Positions 37,615 to 47,929 of a stretch of 64,000 nt of DNA are shown here, piece after piece. Origin of the DNA: CBDDKS01 sp965230335 (GTDB lineage: Bacteria; Pseudomonadota; Gammaproteobacteria; Enterobacterales; Kangiellaceae); the NCBI GenBank assembly GCA_965230335.1, contig CBDDKS010000006.1:434001-498000 (forward strand), written 5' to 3'. The stretch's first letter is position 1. The number at the start of each line of letters is the position of its first letter. The position numbers were made by a program, and so were the translations under genes. Below the pieces are notes generated by a model, which saw nothing but the letters and a program-made list of their open reading frames with translations, was not told the DNA's origin and made no database searches.

Positions 37615-38988
37615 TTACTTTTCATCAATACTTAACAGCAAATAGAGTAAGTTATCCTGAAACGTTAAATCGCCTGTTAATTGATCGTGATCGGCACAAT
37701 ACATAATAGCAAATTTCATAGGGAAATAACTGTATTCATGGCGCGGTATAGAAGGATCCAGCACATCCCTTGCCAATAAAGAAGACTTGGTCACACTGCC
37801 ATCACCAGGTTCCAGCATCAACTTGGTATAGTCAATACCAGGAACAGGATTTTCAATTTCTTTCGGCCATAATCGAGTCATCGACTCTCCTTCTACTTCT
37901 TCTATTAATATTCTTGCAGGCGTCAACTCACAGGCACTGCCAAACACAATGAGCTTATCTTTTATTTCTGAATGCGGTACTGTTAAAGACCAAACAAAGC
38001 GACGCCCTCTTTCCAGATATTTGTGAAAGTAATCTTTCAACAAACGATAATAAGCTTCTCCTTCTTCAACCGTCGGATAGGATTGAATAATGCGTTCTTT
38101 TACTTTCGGATTAAAAATTGACCATTGCATACGCCGCCAAAACTCAGCATCAAACAAATCTCTGTTCAATACTTTACCCTCGGCTGTCACCAACCAGTCA
38201 CGAATGGCATGAGGCAGTAACTGATAGGCCGTTGGAAATGTCATTAGCACTTCCGTTGGAATTCGATTAAGACCGATTCTGTGTCCGGTAATAATATTTT
38301 GTAAAGCACTGACAGAGCCCAGGTTGGGTGTACCAACCAACAAGACTTTATCTACTTTATCCAACCCTTCTCGATTCACCGGAAAATCATTACTGTCCAA
38401 TACATCCACTGTGCCATAACGCAGATAATAACGGGCAATCATCCCCCCCATACTATGGCCAACCAGATCAACTTTCAGCGAAGGGTTGCCATAATCACTG
38501 CGTATTTGTTCAATCAACTTATCCAATGCCTGGGCTGATTTAACATTGTCCGTACGCCAGTCATAGGTAAAGACATAATAACGCCTATCATGACTATTTG
38601 CCGGCTCGCCAATCACCCCAGCTTGATAGCGCCCTGCTGTTTCCAGTGTTTTTATAATGCGTCCATAAAAATCTCTGCCTATCACCTTATCAGTAATCTT
38701 TGTAGGCACATAATCTGAAGGTAAAGGCTGTAAGCTATCGGGATCTATGGATAATTTCAGCTTACTGTAATGATTAAATAAAATATTAAATACATTACCA
38801 GGCCAGTATTCTCCTCCTGTCTCTTTATGGGAAAGTACAGAAGCAAAAGCACCATGAATTAAAATAACCGGATTTTGTTGATAGGTTTTATCGGAGATTT
38901 CATACAACCTGACCAAATCTGGCCTTTGCAATGACGAGCAGGCTGACAAAACACTCCAAAAAAGAAGATAAACACAGCACTTTTTCAT
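37615..38988 (-). CDS. LCAT-like lipase/acyltransferase lipoprotein
   Basis: 457 residues. Signal peptide with lipobox LSAC (Cys17). VILIHGAFASVL opens an alpha/beta-hydrolase fold; VDLVGHSMGGMIARYYLRYG carries the nucleophile serine in GHSMGG, and LVGTPNLGS follows, as in lecithin:cholesterol acyltransferase-like and PGAP1-like enzymes. The late segment PGDGSVTKSSLL with its aspartate and DHDQL near the end (catalytic His candidate) complete the triad. Likely acts on lipids in the envelope. Confidence 0.82.
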   Translation of the reverse strand: MKKCCVYLLFWSVLSACSSLQRPDLVRLYEISDKTYQQNPVILIHGAFASVLSHKETGGEYWPGNVFNILFNHYSKLKLSIDPDSLQPLPSDYVPTKITDKVIGRDFYGRIIKTLETAGRYQAGVIGEPANSHDRRYYVFTYDWRTDNVKSAQALDKLIEQIRSDYGNPSLKVDLVGHSMGGMIARYYLRYGTVDVLDSNDFPVNREGLDKVDKVLLVGTPNLGSVSALQNIITGHRIGLNRIPTEVLMTFPTAYQLLPHAIRDWLVTAEGKVLNRDLFDAEFWRRMQWSIFNPKVKERIIQSYPTVEEGEAYYRLLKDYFHKYLERGRRFVWSLTVPHSEIKDKLIVFGSACELTPARILIEEVEGESMTRLWPKEIENPVPGIDYTKLMLEPGDGSVTKSSLLARDVLDPSIPRHEYSYFPMKFAIMYCADHDQLTGDLTFQDNLLYLLLSIDEK

Positions 38989-39303
38989 AATCGCTATGAC
39001 TCACTTATTATTCTTACGACTCATTATTTTTGCGGCTTACTCTACACAAAAATGATGGTTTTTCAAAGCCCTCCCTCTTTTTAATATCCGCAAACCGCAA
39101 ACAAAAAACCTAAAATATTCATCCTATATAATGGGATATTATGCTACTTCTGTATGGATACAAATAGCACGATAAACCTACCTATTTTTAACCCTCTATT
39201 GATATCAATAGGATTCTCTGGTATAAAGTGCGCCCTCAAACTATTTGTGATTCAGCATTGGCAAATACAATTAAGTCAAACAGACCGTTTTCGGAGGACT
39301 CTA
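38989..39303. other. Intergenic region upstream of rpmB
   Basis: 315 bases between the divergent lipase and rpmB genes. The rpmB frame stays open back to an ATG at 39154 but that would add 50 residues unknown in L28. GGAGGA at 39293-39298 is a near-perfect ribosome-binding site for the ATG at 39304. No RNA gene seen. Confidence 0.45.
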
Positions 39304-39540
39304 ATGTCTAGAGTATGTCAGGTTACAGGCAAACGCCCTATGGCAGGTAACAATGTCTCTCATGCAAAAAATCGTACCAGACGACGATTTTTACCTAATT
39401 TACATCAACATCGCTTTTGGGTAGAAAGTGAAAATCGCTTTGTTCGACTTCGCGTTTCATCAAAAGGGATGCGAATTATCGATAAGCAAGGTATTGATGC
39501 CGTATTGAAAACCCTCAGAGCCCGTGGCGAAAAAGTTTAG
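39304..39540 (+). CDS. rpmB: 50S ribosomal protein L28
   Basis: Start at ATG 39304, after GGAGGA, gives 78 residues, the usual bL28 length. [36 protein letters not shown] and [17 protein letters not shown] are the L28 signature. The rpmG gene follows 11 bases later, a conserved pair. Confidence 0.97.
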   Translation: MSRVCQVTGKRPMAGNNVSHAKNRTRRRFLPNLHQHRFWVESENRFVRLRVSSKGMRIIDKQGIDAVLKTLRARGEKV

Positions 39541-39551
39541 GAGCATCCATC

Positions 39552-39719
39552 ATGGCAAACAGTGCACGCGATAAAATTAAGCTGGTATCCACAGCAGATA
39601 CCGGTCATTACTATACAACAACGAAAAACAAGCGTAATACACCCCATAAGCTTGAGTTTAAAAAATATGACCCCGTTGTTAAAAAGCATGTCCTTTATAA
39701 AGAAGCAAAAATCAAATAG
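39552..39719 (+). CDS. rpmG: 50S ribosomal protein L33
   Basis: 55 codons, too short for many gene callers. The protein starts [20 protein letters not shown] and ends [11 protein letters not shown], with [18 protein letters not shown] between, the bL33 signature. It is the zinc-free (C-minus) form, lacking CxxC pairs. A terminator follows 26 bases on. Confidence 0.95.
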   Translation: MANSARDKIKLVSTADTGHYYTTTKNKRNTPHKLEFKKYDPVVKKHVLYKEAKIK

Positions 39720-39745
39720 TTAGGTTTGTTTTTTTACAATCTCTG

Positions 39746-39770
39746 AAAGCCCGGTTTTCCGGGCTTTTTT
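39746..39770 (+). terminator. Rho-independent terminator after rpmG
   Basis: AAAGCCCGG (39746-39754) pairs with CCGGGCTTT (39759-39767) across a TTTT loop, followed by T residues. A strong intrinsic terminator for rpmB-rpmG. Confidence 0.92.
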
Positions 39771-39939
39771 GTCAGCAAACTGTGTATTTCATCTCATATT
39801 CAAAACTAACCTTAATACGGACTGATTGAAATATCTAATAAAATAGATTTTATTTCACAAGTTTACTCTTAACCCTCTCATAATTTAAGGAATATGCTAC
39901 AGTATAAAGAGAAGCGTATTACTTTTGTAAGTAGGTCTC

Positions 39940-41181
39940 ATGGTAGAAAACGCCGAAAAAGAAGCTCTACAAGATATATTACTCGCAAGACAACCCATAT
40001 TTACCAGGGAGATGACATTATACGGCTACGAATTGCTCTATCGACAAAACACATCACCTGATAAAGCCAGCTTCCCCTGTGGCGATGCCGCAACATCAGA
40101 GCTTATTCTCAATAATTACACCAGTGTTACCCAATGTAGTGAACACCAGCGTGTCCCTGCTTTTATCAATATTACACATAATCTATTTACCTCAGAGCAT
40201 ATATTACCCATTCCTTCTCAAAATGTTGTTTTGGAGCTACTTGAAAATATCACCCCGGGACCAGACATTATTGAAGCGATAGGTCGGTATAAAAAGGCCG
40301 GTTTTAAAATCGCATTGGATGATTATCCATTTACACCTGAATTTGAGCCCTTATTAGCCTATGCAGATTATATTAAAGTAGATGTGTTGGAATTTAATGT
40401 TCGCGATATTAAAGAAAAGCTAGAGCATTTACGCAGATTCAACGCTCTACTACTTGCAGAAAAAGTAGAAAACGATGAATGCTATCAGGAATGTCTGCAA
40501 TTAGGCTTTCATTTATTCCAGGGCTACTTTTTTGAAAAACCACAAATCATCCGAGGTAAACAATTAGGACAAAACAAGCAAGCGGTTTTAGGGCTCATTA
40601 CCAAGTTATACGACGAAAATGTCAACACAGACGAGTTAACATCCATGATTAGCCAGGATGCACAACTCTGCTATAAATTGCTACGTATTATCAACAGCGC
40701 CGCTTATGGTTTATCACGCAAAATCCACTCTATTAAGGAAGCCATCGTTTTTCTTGGCCTGAACCATCTTAAACGCTGGATCACCATGATAGCGCTTTCT
40801 GACAGTGCTCATTCTGCTCCAGAATTGATACGCACACTATTGGTCCGTGCCCGAATGTGTGAGTTGTTGGCAGAAAAAGAAGGCCATCGTATGGATCATG
40901 ATCAATATTTTACTGCCGGCTTATTATCCGGTATTGACTCTGTTATGGGCGCTCACCTGGAATACCTGATATCCATACTGCCTTTAGCTGATAACATCAA
41001 AACAGCCATACTTGAACATAATAATGATATAGGTAACGCTTTAGAAACGGTACTCAATTTTGAACATGGAGAATGGGATCATCTAGCAAGTATTGATAAC
41101 CCTTATCAACTCAATCATTGCTATCTAGAAGCCATTCAATGGTGCGATCAAATCAGCGCCGAACTCTATAATGGTGGGTAG
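39940..41181 (+). CDS. EAL-HDOD signalling protein (YuxH/CdgJ type)
   Basis: 413 residues. The N-terminal EAL-like domain (about 10-205) begins ILLARQPIFTREMTLYGYELLYR and retains ALDDYPF, YIKVDVLEF, LLAEKVEND and HLFQGYFFEKP, so several EAL positions are kept while others differ. The C-terminal HDOD domain (about 210-400) has ISQDAQLCYKLLRIINSAAYGL. Such two-domain proteins regulate motility and biofilm; many have no phosphodiesterase activity. Monocistronic, downstream of the rpmG terminator. Confidence 0.85.
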   Translation: MVENAEKEALQDILLARQPIFTREMTLYGYELLYRQNTSPDKASFPCGDAATSELILNNYTSVTQCSEHQRVPAFINITHNLFTSEHILPIPSQNVVLELLENITPGPDIIEAIGRYKKAGFKIALDDYPFTPEFEPLLAYADYIKVDVLEFNVRDIKEKLEHLRRFNALLLAEKVENDECYQECLQLGFHLFQGYFFEKPQIIRGKQLGQNKQAVLGLITKLYDENVNTDELTSMISQDAQLCYKLLRIINSAAYGLSRKIHSIKEAIVFLGLNHLKRWITMIALSDSAHSAPELIRTLLVRARMCELLAEKEGHRMDHDQYFTAGLLSGIDSVMGAHLEYLISILPLADNIKTAILEHNNDIGNALETVLNFEHGEWDHLASIDNPYQLNHCYLEAIQWCDQISAELYNGG

Positions 41182-41372
41182 CGCCTATCATTACATGCTT
41201 TTAAAACGGAAGAGAACCTTTTACTCTCTTATATAACTGGCTAACGCTCTCAGTCACCAACAGAAAAAACTTTACAATCATCCAACCTCGCATGAATTAT
41301 TACCAGGGAACTACTTGATTTTTTTATATAAAACTCGCAAAATGATTTGCAAAAAAAATCGGTAGAAAACAC

Positions 41373-42230
41373 TTGTTATCCGTTCAATCCCTTTGTTATC
41401 AATATCACCATCAATCACCCAGTTGCTTTTCTTTTAATATAGAGGCTGGTGAAAACATAGGATTAGTCGGTATTAACGGTGCCGGCAAATCCACTTTGAT
41501 AAAACTGATGAGTGGTGAACTGATTGCCTCATCAGGTAGTGTCTACTTTAATCATCTGAATGTATTAAAAAAAACGGCTACTTTTAAATCCATTATGGGC
41601 TATATGCCCGATGTTTTTCCACAAAGTAAACAATGGACTGTCAATGAATTACTCACGCTCGTTTGCCTGGGAAAAAATATTTCAAAAGCAATCACCCATC
41701 AACGTGTTCAAGAATCACTGGAAATCTTTGAGTTAGCACCTGTAAAAAATAAAAAGCTTTATCAATTATCTTTGGGACAAAGACAAAAAGTATCTTTAGC
41801 TCAGGCTCTGATTAACCAACCTGAATTATTGTTATTGGATGAGCCCATGAATGGACTCGATCCCGCACAACAAACGCTATTTTGGCAATTAATCGCTGAA
41901 CATACACAAAACACTATCCTATTATTAGCCAGCCATCACATTGAAAGTATCTGTCAAATCTGCCAACGACTATTCATTATTGCTGATCAAAGTATTCAAT
42001 GTGATATTGCATTAGAAAAATACCCCTATCTATTGGTTTTAAACTCAGCCTCCCATTCAATACCTGAATTGACTCAACTGCATCCCCAAATTTTTGCAAC
42101 AGATGACGCCACTCATCTCAACAATCTCCTTACGACTCATTCCGATAACCTGATGTTTTCAGGAAAAGCCCATGAAGTCATTACCACACTGTTGGAACAA
42201 CAAACGTTGGGGAAATGGTCATGGTCTTAA
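41373..42230 (+). CDS. ABC transporter ATPase, GldA-like
   Basis: 285 residues; the frame starts with TTG at 41373, no better start is available upstream of the conserved sequence. Walker A GINGAGKST, Walker B LLLLDEPMNGLDPAQQ, and a signature-region QLSLGQRQKVSLAQAL (LSLGQ rather than LSGGQ). The C-terminal part is a short variable extension. It is the ATPase of an ABC-2 exporter with the next gene. The overlap with that gene is 16 bases. Confidence 0.85.
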   Translation: MLSVQSLCYQYHHQSPSCFSFNIEAGENIGLVGINGAGKSTLIKLMSGELIASSGSVYFNHLNVLKKTATFKSIMGYMPDVFPQSKQWTVNELLTLVCLGKNISKAITHQRVQESLEIFELAPVKNKKLYQLSLGQRQKVSLAQALINQPELLLLDEPMNGLDPAQQTLFWQLIAEHTQNTILLLASHHIESICQICQRLFIIADQSIQCDIALEKYPYLLVLNSASHSIPELTQLHPQIFATDDATHLNNLLTTHSDNLMFSGKAHEVITTLLEQQTLGKWSWS

Positions 42231-44275
42231 CACTCTTATCTTTTAAACTACAACACTTACTCAAAAAACCAACACTGTTTTTTTTAATGGGATTGTTTGT
42301 CTTTATTGTTGCTGTTTTTGAAAATCAATTTGTGTTTGATTTTATTGGTCAACAAAATAACAGCTCTATTGCTTTACATATCTCTGGTCAACTTTTTGCG
42401 CCTTTATGGGGATTATCTTTAATTCTATTACTATTATTGACACCTTTTTTGTGCGCGCAAATTCATGCGCAAGATAATGATGCTGGATTAAATCGCCTAC
42501 TGACTTCTTTTGCTGTAACAAAAGTGCAGTTTTGGACAATCAATTGGATTATTCTTTTAGTATTTATTTTATTCTTTCATGGTTTACTATTCTTACTACA
42601 TAGTATTATTTTGTTTTCCAGCAAAACAGACTGGCCTGTTTATTTAACACAGTTATTAGGACATTTATTGTCATGTCTGTTATTTTCGAGTATATGCCTT
42701 GGTTTTAGTATGTTTTTGCGAACAAGCCGATGGGTTATTTTAAGTGGCTTTAGTTTATTATTTATCTTTTGGTTAATCACTTTATTAACGCAGGAACTAC
42801 CCCAACTCAACTATGTATTATCCTCATTTAACTTTTTCCAATGGTATGCTGCCTCCTTTCGTGTGGGACTCATTGTTTCTCAACATCTTTTATCGCTTAT
42901 TCTGATCATCTTAGGCCTGTTTTTTATATTTTGTGTTTTCCTGAAATTACCCAGATACTCTTTGCTCATAAAAAGTCTCTCTTTAAGCTGCCTGATTATT
43001 TTACTGTTTGTTATTCAATTTTTGCCCTTTACTCAAATAGATGTGACCAGCAATCAACGACACTCTTTGCACCCACAACTCATACAACAAGTGTCTCACT
43101 ATCAAAATATTCAAATGACCAGTTTTCAATTGGATGACGCCAGTCGACAAGAAATCCAACAACGTTTATTACATCCTTTACAAGCCATTACTGAACAAAT
43201 AACCATTCAACATAAAGTACATGCACCGCAAGTGAATACTCATCATCATATCACTCAGGAAAAAACCGCAGGCGTCTTGTTGGAACTTGATAACACCCCC
43301 GTTTGGTTAGACTATCCTTTTCAGCATCACCCTCAATATCTTTTAAGTCATGCTTTATTCAACTTAAAAAATAAAAAACAACGCTATATCGCTTTTATTG
43401 AAGGTCATAACGAAGCATCTCTACACGACAACAAACAACACAGCCTGTCACACTTAAACACACTGTTAAAACAACACCACTGGCAACCGGTATCGATTCA
43501 TTTATCCCGTGTAGAAACTATTGCTGACAATGTTTCCCTCGTCGTTATTGCTTCATCCAAACAAAGTTGGCAGCCTGATGAAATCGACAAGCTCTTTGCT
43601 TTTCTAGCCAGAGGTGGCAATCTGCTCTGGTTACGTGATCCCGATGATACAACTTTACAAAAGCTGGAAGACTGGCTCCATCTCATCAAAATTGATGGCA
43701 CATTAATGGATGCTTTGGGGTACCAAAAAGGCACGCCACATCCCGCTATTGTTTTAATCGATCAATTTACTCAGCACCCTGTCACTCATTCACTCAACTC
43801 ATTGGTTGCTTTTCCCTGGAGCAGTGCTTTGGCTGTCTCCAATAAAAGTGACAAAACACGCTGGCAGGTTCAACCCATTCTTACCACACACCCTAAAGTA
43901 TGGACCGAATTTACGCCCACTGAACAATCATTGCAATTGAATGAAGATCAGGGAGAACTGGAAGGTGCTTTTCATCTCTTACTTGAATGGCGCTCTTTAC
44001 TGAACAACGAACAACGTATTATTGTCAGTGGCGACAGTCACTTTCTGTCCAATTCAGCCATTCATAATTACGACAATCAACAATTCAGTTTAAATCTTTT
44101 TTCCTACCTGACACAAAGTCATCAGATGAATATTCAACTGATTGAACCTGTTGATAAAGTCTTATTATTAACAACGTTAGGACGCCATCTAATAGGCTGG
44201 TTGATGCCTTTTGTTATGCCTGTCTTATTTCTATTTATTGGAGCATACCTATGGTACAAACCAAGAAGAGCCTAA
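42215..44275 (+). CDS. ABC permease fused to GldG-type auxiliary domain
   Basis: 686 residues. The N-terminal third (about 1-245) has around six membrane helices like a GldF/ABC-2 permease. After another helix (about 247-272) comes a large periplasmic domain (about 280-655): RYIAFIEGHNEASLHDN, VVIASSKQSWQPDEIDKL and LLWLRDPDD, resembling the ABC_transp_aux/GldG domain. A last helix ends YKPRRA. In many bacteria these are two genes. With the upstream ATPase and downstream anchored protein this looks like a Gld-type exporter of unknown substrate. Confidence 0.8.
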   Translation: MVMVLTLLSFKLQHLLKKPTLFFLMGLFVFIVAVFENQFVFDFIGQQNNSSIALHISGQLFAPLWGLSLILLLLLTPFLCAQIHAQDNDAGLNRLLTSFAVTKVQFWTINWIILLVFILFFHGLLFLLHSIILFSSKTDWPVYLTQLLGHLLSCLLFSSICLGFSMFLRTSRWVILSGFSLLFIFWLITLLTQELPQLNYVLSSFNFFQWYAASFRVGLIVSQHLLSLILIILGLFFIFCVFLKLPRYSLLIKSLSLSCLIILLFVIQFLPFTQIDVTSNQRHSLHPQLIQQVSHYQNIQMTSFQLDDASRQEIQQRLLHPLQAITEQITIQHKVHAPQVNTHHHITQEKTAGVLLELDNTPVWLDYPFQHHPQYLLSHALFNLKNKKQRYIAFIEGHNEASLHDNKQHSLSHLNTLLKQHHWQPVSIHLSRVETIADNVSLVVIASSKQSWQPDEIDKLFAFLARGGNLLWLRDPDDTTLQKLEDWLHLIKIDGTLMDALGYQKGTPHPAIVLIDQFTQHPVTHSLNSLVAFPWSSALAVSNKSDKTRWQVQPILTTHPKVWTEFTPTEQSLQLNEDQGELEGAFHLLLEWRSLLNNEQRIIVSGDSHFLSNSAIHNYDNQQFSLNLFSYLTQSHQMNIQLIEPVDKVLLLTTLGRHLIGWLMPFVMPVLFLFIGAYLWYKPRRA

Positions 44276-44850
44276 ATTCCAGACAATGGCTTAATATTAT
44301 TATTATTGCCATGTCATTTATGATACTGATTTTTATTTTGATTGGTCGTATTATTGATAATAATTTATCAACCTCCACTTCTGAGCAGACAGCACCCTCT
44401 ATTGAAGAAACACCCTACCCTTTTGCCAAATTAACCGCCATTGAACTGCCACACTGGAAAGTTTCTCTCTCACAAGAGCCTGCCTCAAAAGAAACTACTC
44501 CACAAAAATCTGTATCACAAAAAACTATCACACAAGAATCTATTTCAGACAATACCAATACATTAGAACCAACTTGGATACAGGAACCCAGTTTACTGGA
44601 TGATCATGAATTAATGAGTATGCTATCAAACTGGAAAAATTTTCAACCACAAAGTATCACCAATCAACACACTTATGATCAAAGTTTTTCAATCACCTTA
44701 ACCATTGATGGACAGCCTACATCCTGGTCTTACTGCTTAACACCATCACCTGCTTTAATTTCTGAAAATCATCGCTTTTTGTTGTTACAAGCCGAGCAAC
44801 TGGATTTATTATTTCCAGAGGTTCTTTTGAAACTCAATACTGAATTCTAA
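44251..44850 (+). CDS. Membrane-anchored partner of the Gld-type exporter
   Basis: 199 residues. One N-terminal transmembrane helix (about 14-34) is followed by a Ser/Thr/Glu/Gln-rich linker (about 38-110, with recurring SQKTITQES-like units) and a C-terminal part with WIQEPSLLDDHELMSMLSNW. The pattern and place suggest a shortened relative of the DUF4340 proteins that follow GldG in other genomes; this is an inference. It overlaps the permease gene by 25 bases. Confidence 0.6.
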   Translation: MVQTKKSLNSRQWLNIIIIAMSFMILIFILIGRIIDNNLSTSTSEQTAPSIEETPYPFAKLTAIELPHWKVSLSQEPASKETTPQKSVSQKTITQESISDNTNTLEPTWIQEPSLLDDHELMSMLSNWKNFQPQSITNQHTYDQSFSITLTIDGQPTSWSYCLTPSPALISENHRFLLLQAEQLDLLFPEVLLKLNTEF

Positions 44851-44879
44851 CATACCAACTTTCACTGTTTATTTTCCTT

Positions 44880-45692
44880 ATGCCAGAACTTCCTGAAGTA
44901 GAAACCACTGCACGTGGTATTGCACCACATATTGAAAGCACACAAATCAACCAAGTCATTGTGCGGCAGAAACAACTGAGATGGCCTATTTCTTCAAAAT
45001 TAAAATCCTGGATAAACGGACAAAATATTCATTCTGTCGAACGTCGTGCAAAATATATCTTAATTCATTTCGACGAATACTTTTTAATGATCCATCTGGG
45101 TATGTCAGGCAGTTTACGTATCGCCAACCAAAGTGATGAGATAGAAAAACACGCTCATATCGATTTAATATTATCCAATAACAAAATTTTGCGTTATCGA
45201 GATCCCAGACGCTTTGGCTTTTTTCTTCATAGTCGACAACCCAGAGTTGCTAAATTACTTGAACACTTGGGACCAGAACCTTTAAGTCGTGATTTTAATG
45301 CAAAAAACTTGTTCAATAGCGTTCATAAACGCAAAACAGCCATTAAATCCTTATTAATGAATCAACACATTGTTGTGGGTATTGGCAATATATACGCTGC
45401 AGAAACTCTTTTTCAAGCGGGTATCCATCCATTAAAACCAGCATCAACCATCGACCTGGATGACTGTAAAAAAATTGTCCAGGCCGCAAAAAAAATTATT
45501 CGACAAGCCATCAAAGCAGGTGGTACCACATTAAAAGATTTTAGTAACAGTGATGGAAAACCCGGTTACTTCCAACAAAAACTCTGGGTATATGGACGAG
45601 AAGGTGAAGCCTGTTATCAATGCCAAACCCTTTTGGAAAGCATTAAAATCAATCAAAGAGCCAGTGTATTTTGCCCTCGATGCCAGCCTTGA
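44880..45692 (+). CDS. mutM: Formamidopyrimidine-DNA glycosylase
   Basis: Removes oxidised purines such as 8-oxoguanine and cleaves the abasic site. PELPEVETTARGI at the N-terminus (catalytic Pro1, Glu2), the H2TH region (MNQHIVVGIGNIYAAETLF) and a C-terminal zinc finger CYQCQTLLESI ... RASVFCPRCQP. 270 residues. Follows the Gld-type cluster by 29 bases. Confidence 0.96.
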   Translation: MPELPEVETTARGIAPHIESTQINQVIVRQKQLRWPISSKLKSWINGQNIHSVERRAKYILIHFDEYFLMIHLGMSGSLRIANQSDEIEKHAHIDLILSNNKILRYRDPRRFGFFLHSRQPRVAKLLEHLGPEPLSRDFNAKNLFNSVHKRKTAIKSLLMNQHIVVGIGNIYAAETLFQAGIHPLKPASTIDLDDCKKIVQAAKKIIRQAIKAGGTTLKDFSNSDGKPGYFQQKLWVYGREGEACYQCQTLLESIKINQRASVFCPRCQP

Positions 45693-45750
45693 TTTAAGTT
45701 TTGTCTTTTAACCATCAATTATCCAAGTTTTTGAAAAGTATTGATTAAAG

Positions 45751-45890
45751 TAACCTGAATTCTGGATAAAATAGCAATCAAATACTGGTTTTCTTGATTA
45801 TGTCTCATAGTTTCCTATATTTGATGATAGATAAGCAAAAAAACAACAATCTCCAATTGAAATCAATTATCTAACTAACCTGAATTCTGG
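45751..45890. repeat. Direct repeat TAACCTGAATTCTGG, two copies
   Basis: An exact 15-base sequence at 45751-45765 and 45876-45890, separated by 110 AT-rich bases, just upstream of the receiver-only gene. It contains the GAATTC palindrome and may be the ends of a small mobile or interspersed repeat element. Confidence 0.55.
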
Positions 45891-45911
45891 GTAACTCGTA
45901 AAGGTATTGCC

Positions 45912-46418
45912 ATGGCACACATCATGCTGGTAGATGATGAACCTTCTGTCACCGAAGCACTAAAAAGAAGTATAAAAAAGGCCCATAAAGATTGGGAGGT
46001 GGATACCTTTTCTGATCCTGAAGTTGCTCTCACTCAATTACGCAGTAAATCTTATCATGTGATTATTTCTGATTATAAAATGGGTGCCGTTAATGGCGTG
46101 ACTTTTTTATCAGAAAGTAAAATTTTTCAAAAGAAAGCTAAACGGATTATTTTAAGTGGTCAACAAGATACAGAAGCATTGATCTCTGCCATTAACAGTG
46201 CTGAAATTTATCGTTATCTTTGCAAACCAGTGGAATCCAGTGAAATTATTTTAGCGATAGAACACGCCTTGCTTTATCAAAATATTGAAAATGAAAACGA
46301 ACATTTAATCGATAAAGTCAGGCAACTCGAAGAAGATAAAAAAAATCACGAGAAGAAACTACATCAAATTTCTCAAATGAATTCAAAAATCAAAGAGTTA
46401 ATTCAATCAGTGGAATAA
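45912..46418 (+). CDS. Receiver-only response regulator with C-terminal coiled coil
   Basis: 168 residues. REC domain (about 3-120): MLVDDEPSVTEALKRSIKK with the acidic pair, VIISDYKMG with the phospho-acceptor Asp (about 52), RIILSGQQDTE and the conserved Lys in YRYLCKPVE. A charged coiled-coil-like tail (about 125-165) replaces an output domain. No histidine kinase is adjacent; tail may bind a partner. Confidence 0.85.
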   Translation: MAHIMLVDDEPSVTEALKRSIKKAHKDWEVDTFSDPEVALTQLRSKSYHVIISDYKMGAVNGVTFLSESKIFQKKAKRIILSGQQDTEALISAINSAEIYRYLCKPVESSEIILAIEHALLYQNIENENEHLIDKVRQLEEDKKNHEKKLHQISQMNSKIKELIQSVE

Positions 46419-46429
46419 GTTAAGTAACC

Positions 46430-47833
46430 TCAATAGCGATAGTGTTCAGGTTTATAAGGACCCTCAACTTCTACACCAATGTATTCTGCTTGTTCTGATG
46501 TCAGTTTTGTCAGCTCTGCGCCAATTTTTTTCAGATGTAATCGTGCCACTTTTTCATCAAGATGTTTAGGCAGCATATACACTGCAGCACCATAACGTTC
46601 ATGATGTTTCCATAATTCAATCTGTGCAAGCACCTGGTTGGTAAAAGAATTAGACATCACAAAACTAGGGTGTCCTGTTGCACAGCCTAAATTCACCAAA
46701 CGCCCTTCTGCCAATAAAATAATACGTTTACCATCAGGGAAAATCACATGATCAACCTGCGGTTTGATATTATCCCATTCATAATCTTTTAATGCCGCCA
46801 CTTCTATTTCATTATCAAAGTGTCCGATATTACACACTATCGCCTGGTCCTTCATAGCCTGCATATGTGCGTGATTAATCACATTAAAGTTACCTGTTGT
46901 TGTCACGAAAATGTCGGCCATAGGTGCAGCTGACTCCATAGTGACTACACGAAAACCTTCCATTGCCGCCTGTAAAGCACAAATAGGATCAATTTCTGTC
47001 ACCAATACCGTTGCTCCCTGCCCTCGCAATGATTGTGCACATCCTTTACCCACATCACCATAACCCGCCACCAAAGCAATTTTTCCGGCAATCATGACAT
47101 CAGTAGCACGCTTGATGCCATCCAATAACGACTCACGACATCCATACAGATTATCAAATTTTGATTTGGTCACCGAATCATTCACATTGATAGCAGGAAA
47201 AGGTAATGTCGATTCCTGCTGCATTTGGTATAAACGTTTTACACCAGTTGTGGTTTCTTCAGTCACACCTTGTATGTTCTCTGCTGCTTTTGCATAAAAG
47301 CCGGCATCTTTTTGTAATTGACGTTTTATGGATTCATATAAATAAGTTTCTTCTTCAGATTGTGGATTATCCAATACCTGAATATCTTTGGCAGCTTTGC
47401 TACCCAGAATCACAGCTAAAGTCGCATCACCACCATCGTCTAAAATCATATTGGCTGTCTGACCATTACCAAAATCTAAAATTTTATGCGTAAAATCCCA
47501 ATACTCTTCCAGGCTTTCTCCTTTATAGGCAAATACAGGAATTTCTTTTTCTGCAATAGCTGCAGCAGCCTGATCTTGTGTTGAGTAAATATTACAGCTG
47601 GCCCAACGAACATCTGCACCCAATTCAACCAGTGTTTCAATGAGCACGGCCGTTTGTATGGTCATATGCAAAGAACCTGCAATGCGAGCACCCTTTAAAG
47701 GCTTATCAGCCGCATACTCGTCACGCATTGCCATTAATCCGGGCATTTCTGTTTCTGCGATTTGAATTTCTTTTCTTCCCCAGGATGCCAGGGATAAATC
47801 TTTTACAACGTAGTCAGAAAATGTGTGTGCCAT
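46430..47833 (-). CDS. ahcY: S-adenosylhomocysteine hydrolase
   Basis: Splits S-adenosylhomocysteine to adenosine and homocysteine. Seen: [32 protein letters not shown], the NAD-binding [31 protein letters not shown] and a C-terminal HYRY tail. 467 residues, usual for the bacterial enzyme. metK lies upstream by 96 bases on the same strand, so both methyl-cycle steps are probably coexpressed. I saw no clear SAH riboswitch in that gap. Confidence 0.97.
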   Translation of the reverse strand: MAHTFSDYVVKDLSLASWGRKEIQIAETEMPGLMAMRDEYAADKPLKGARIAGSLHMTIQTAVLIETLVELGADVRWASCNIYSTQDQAAAAIAEKEIPVFAYKGESLEEYWDFTHKILDFGNGQTANMILDDGGDATLAVILGSKAAKDIQVLDNPQSEEETYLYESIKRQLQKDAGFYAKAAENIQGVTEETTTGVKRLYQMQQESTLPFPAINVNDSVTKSKFDNLYGCRESLLDGIKRATDVMIAGKIALVAGYGDVGKGCAQSLRGQGATVLVTEIDPICALQAAMEGFRVVTMESAAPMADIFVTTTGNFNVINHAHMQAMKDQAIVCNIGHFDNEIEVAALKDYEWDNIKPQVDHVIFPDGKRIILLAEGRLVNLGCATGHPSFVMSNSFTNQVLAQIELWKHHERYGAAVYMLPKHLDEKVARLHLKKIGAELTKLTSEQAEYIGVEVEGPYKPEHYRY

Positions 47834-47929
47834 GTTTTTGTCCTGTGAATAGTGATTTATCTCGAAAGTCTTGTCTTGTTAAAAACAGTTTATCTTGTTA
47901 AGAGTCATTCATTTATCAAAAAAAAAGTG

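Noticed and set aside
39154..39303. Extended start of rpmB at 39154
   Set aside because: It would add 50 residues not found in L28; the ATG at 39304 has GGAGGA in the right place.
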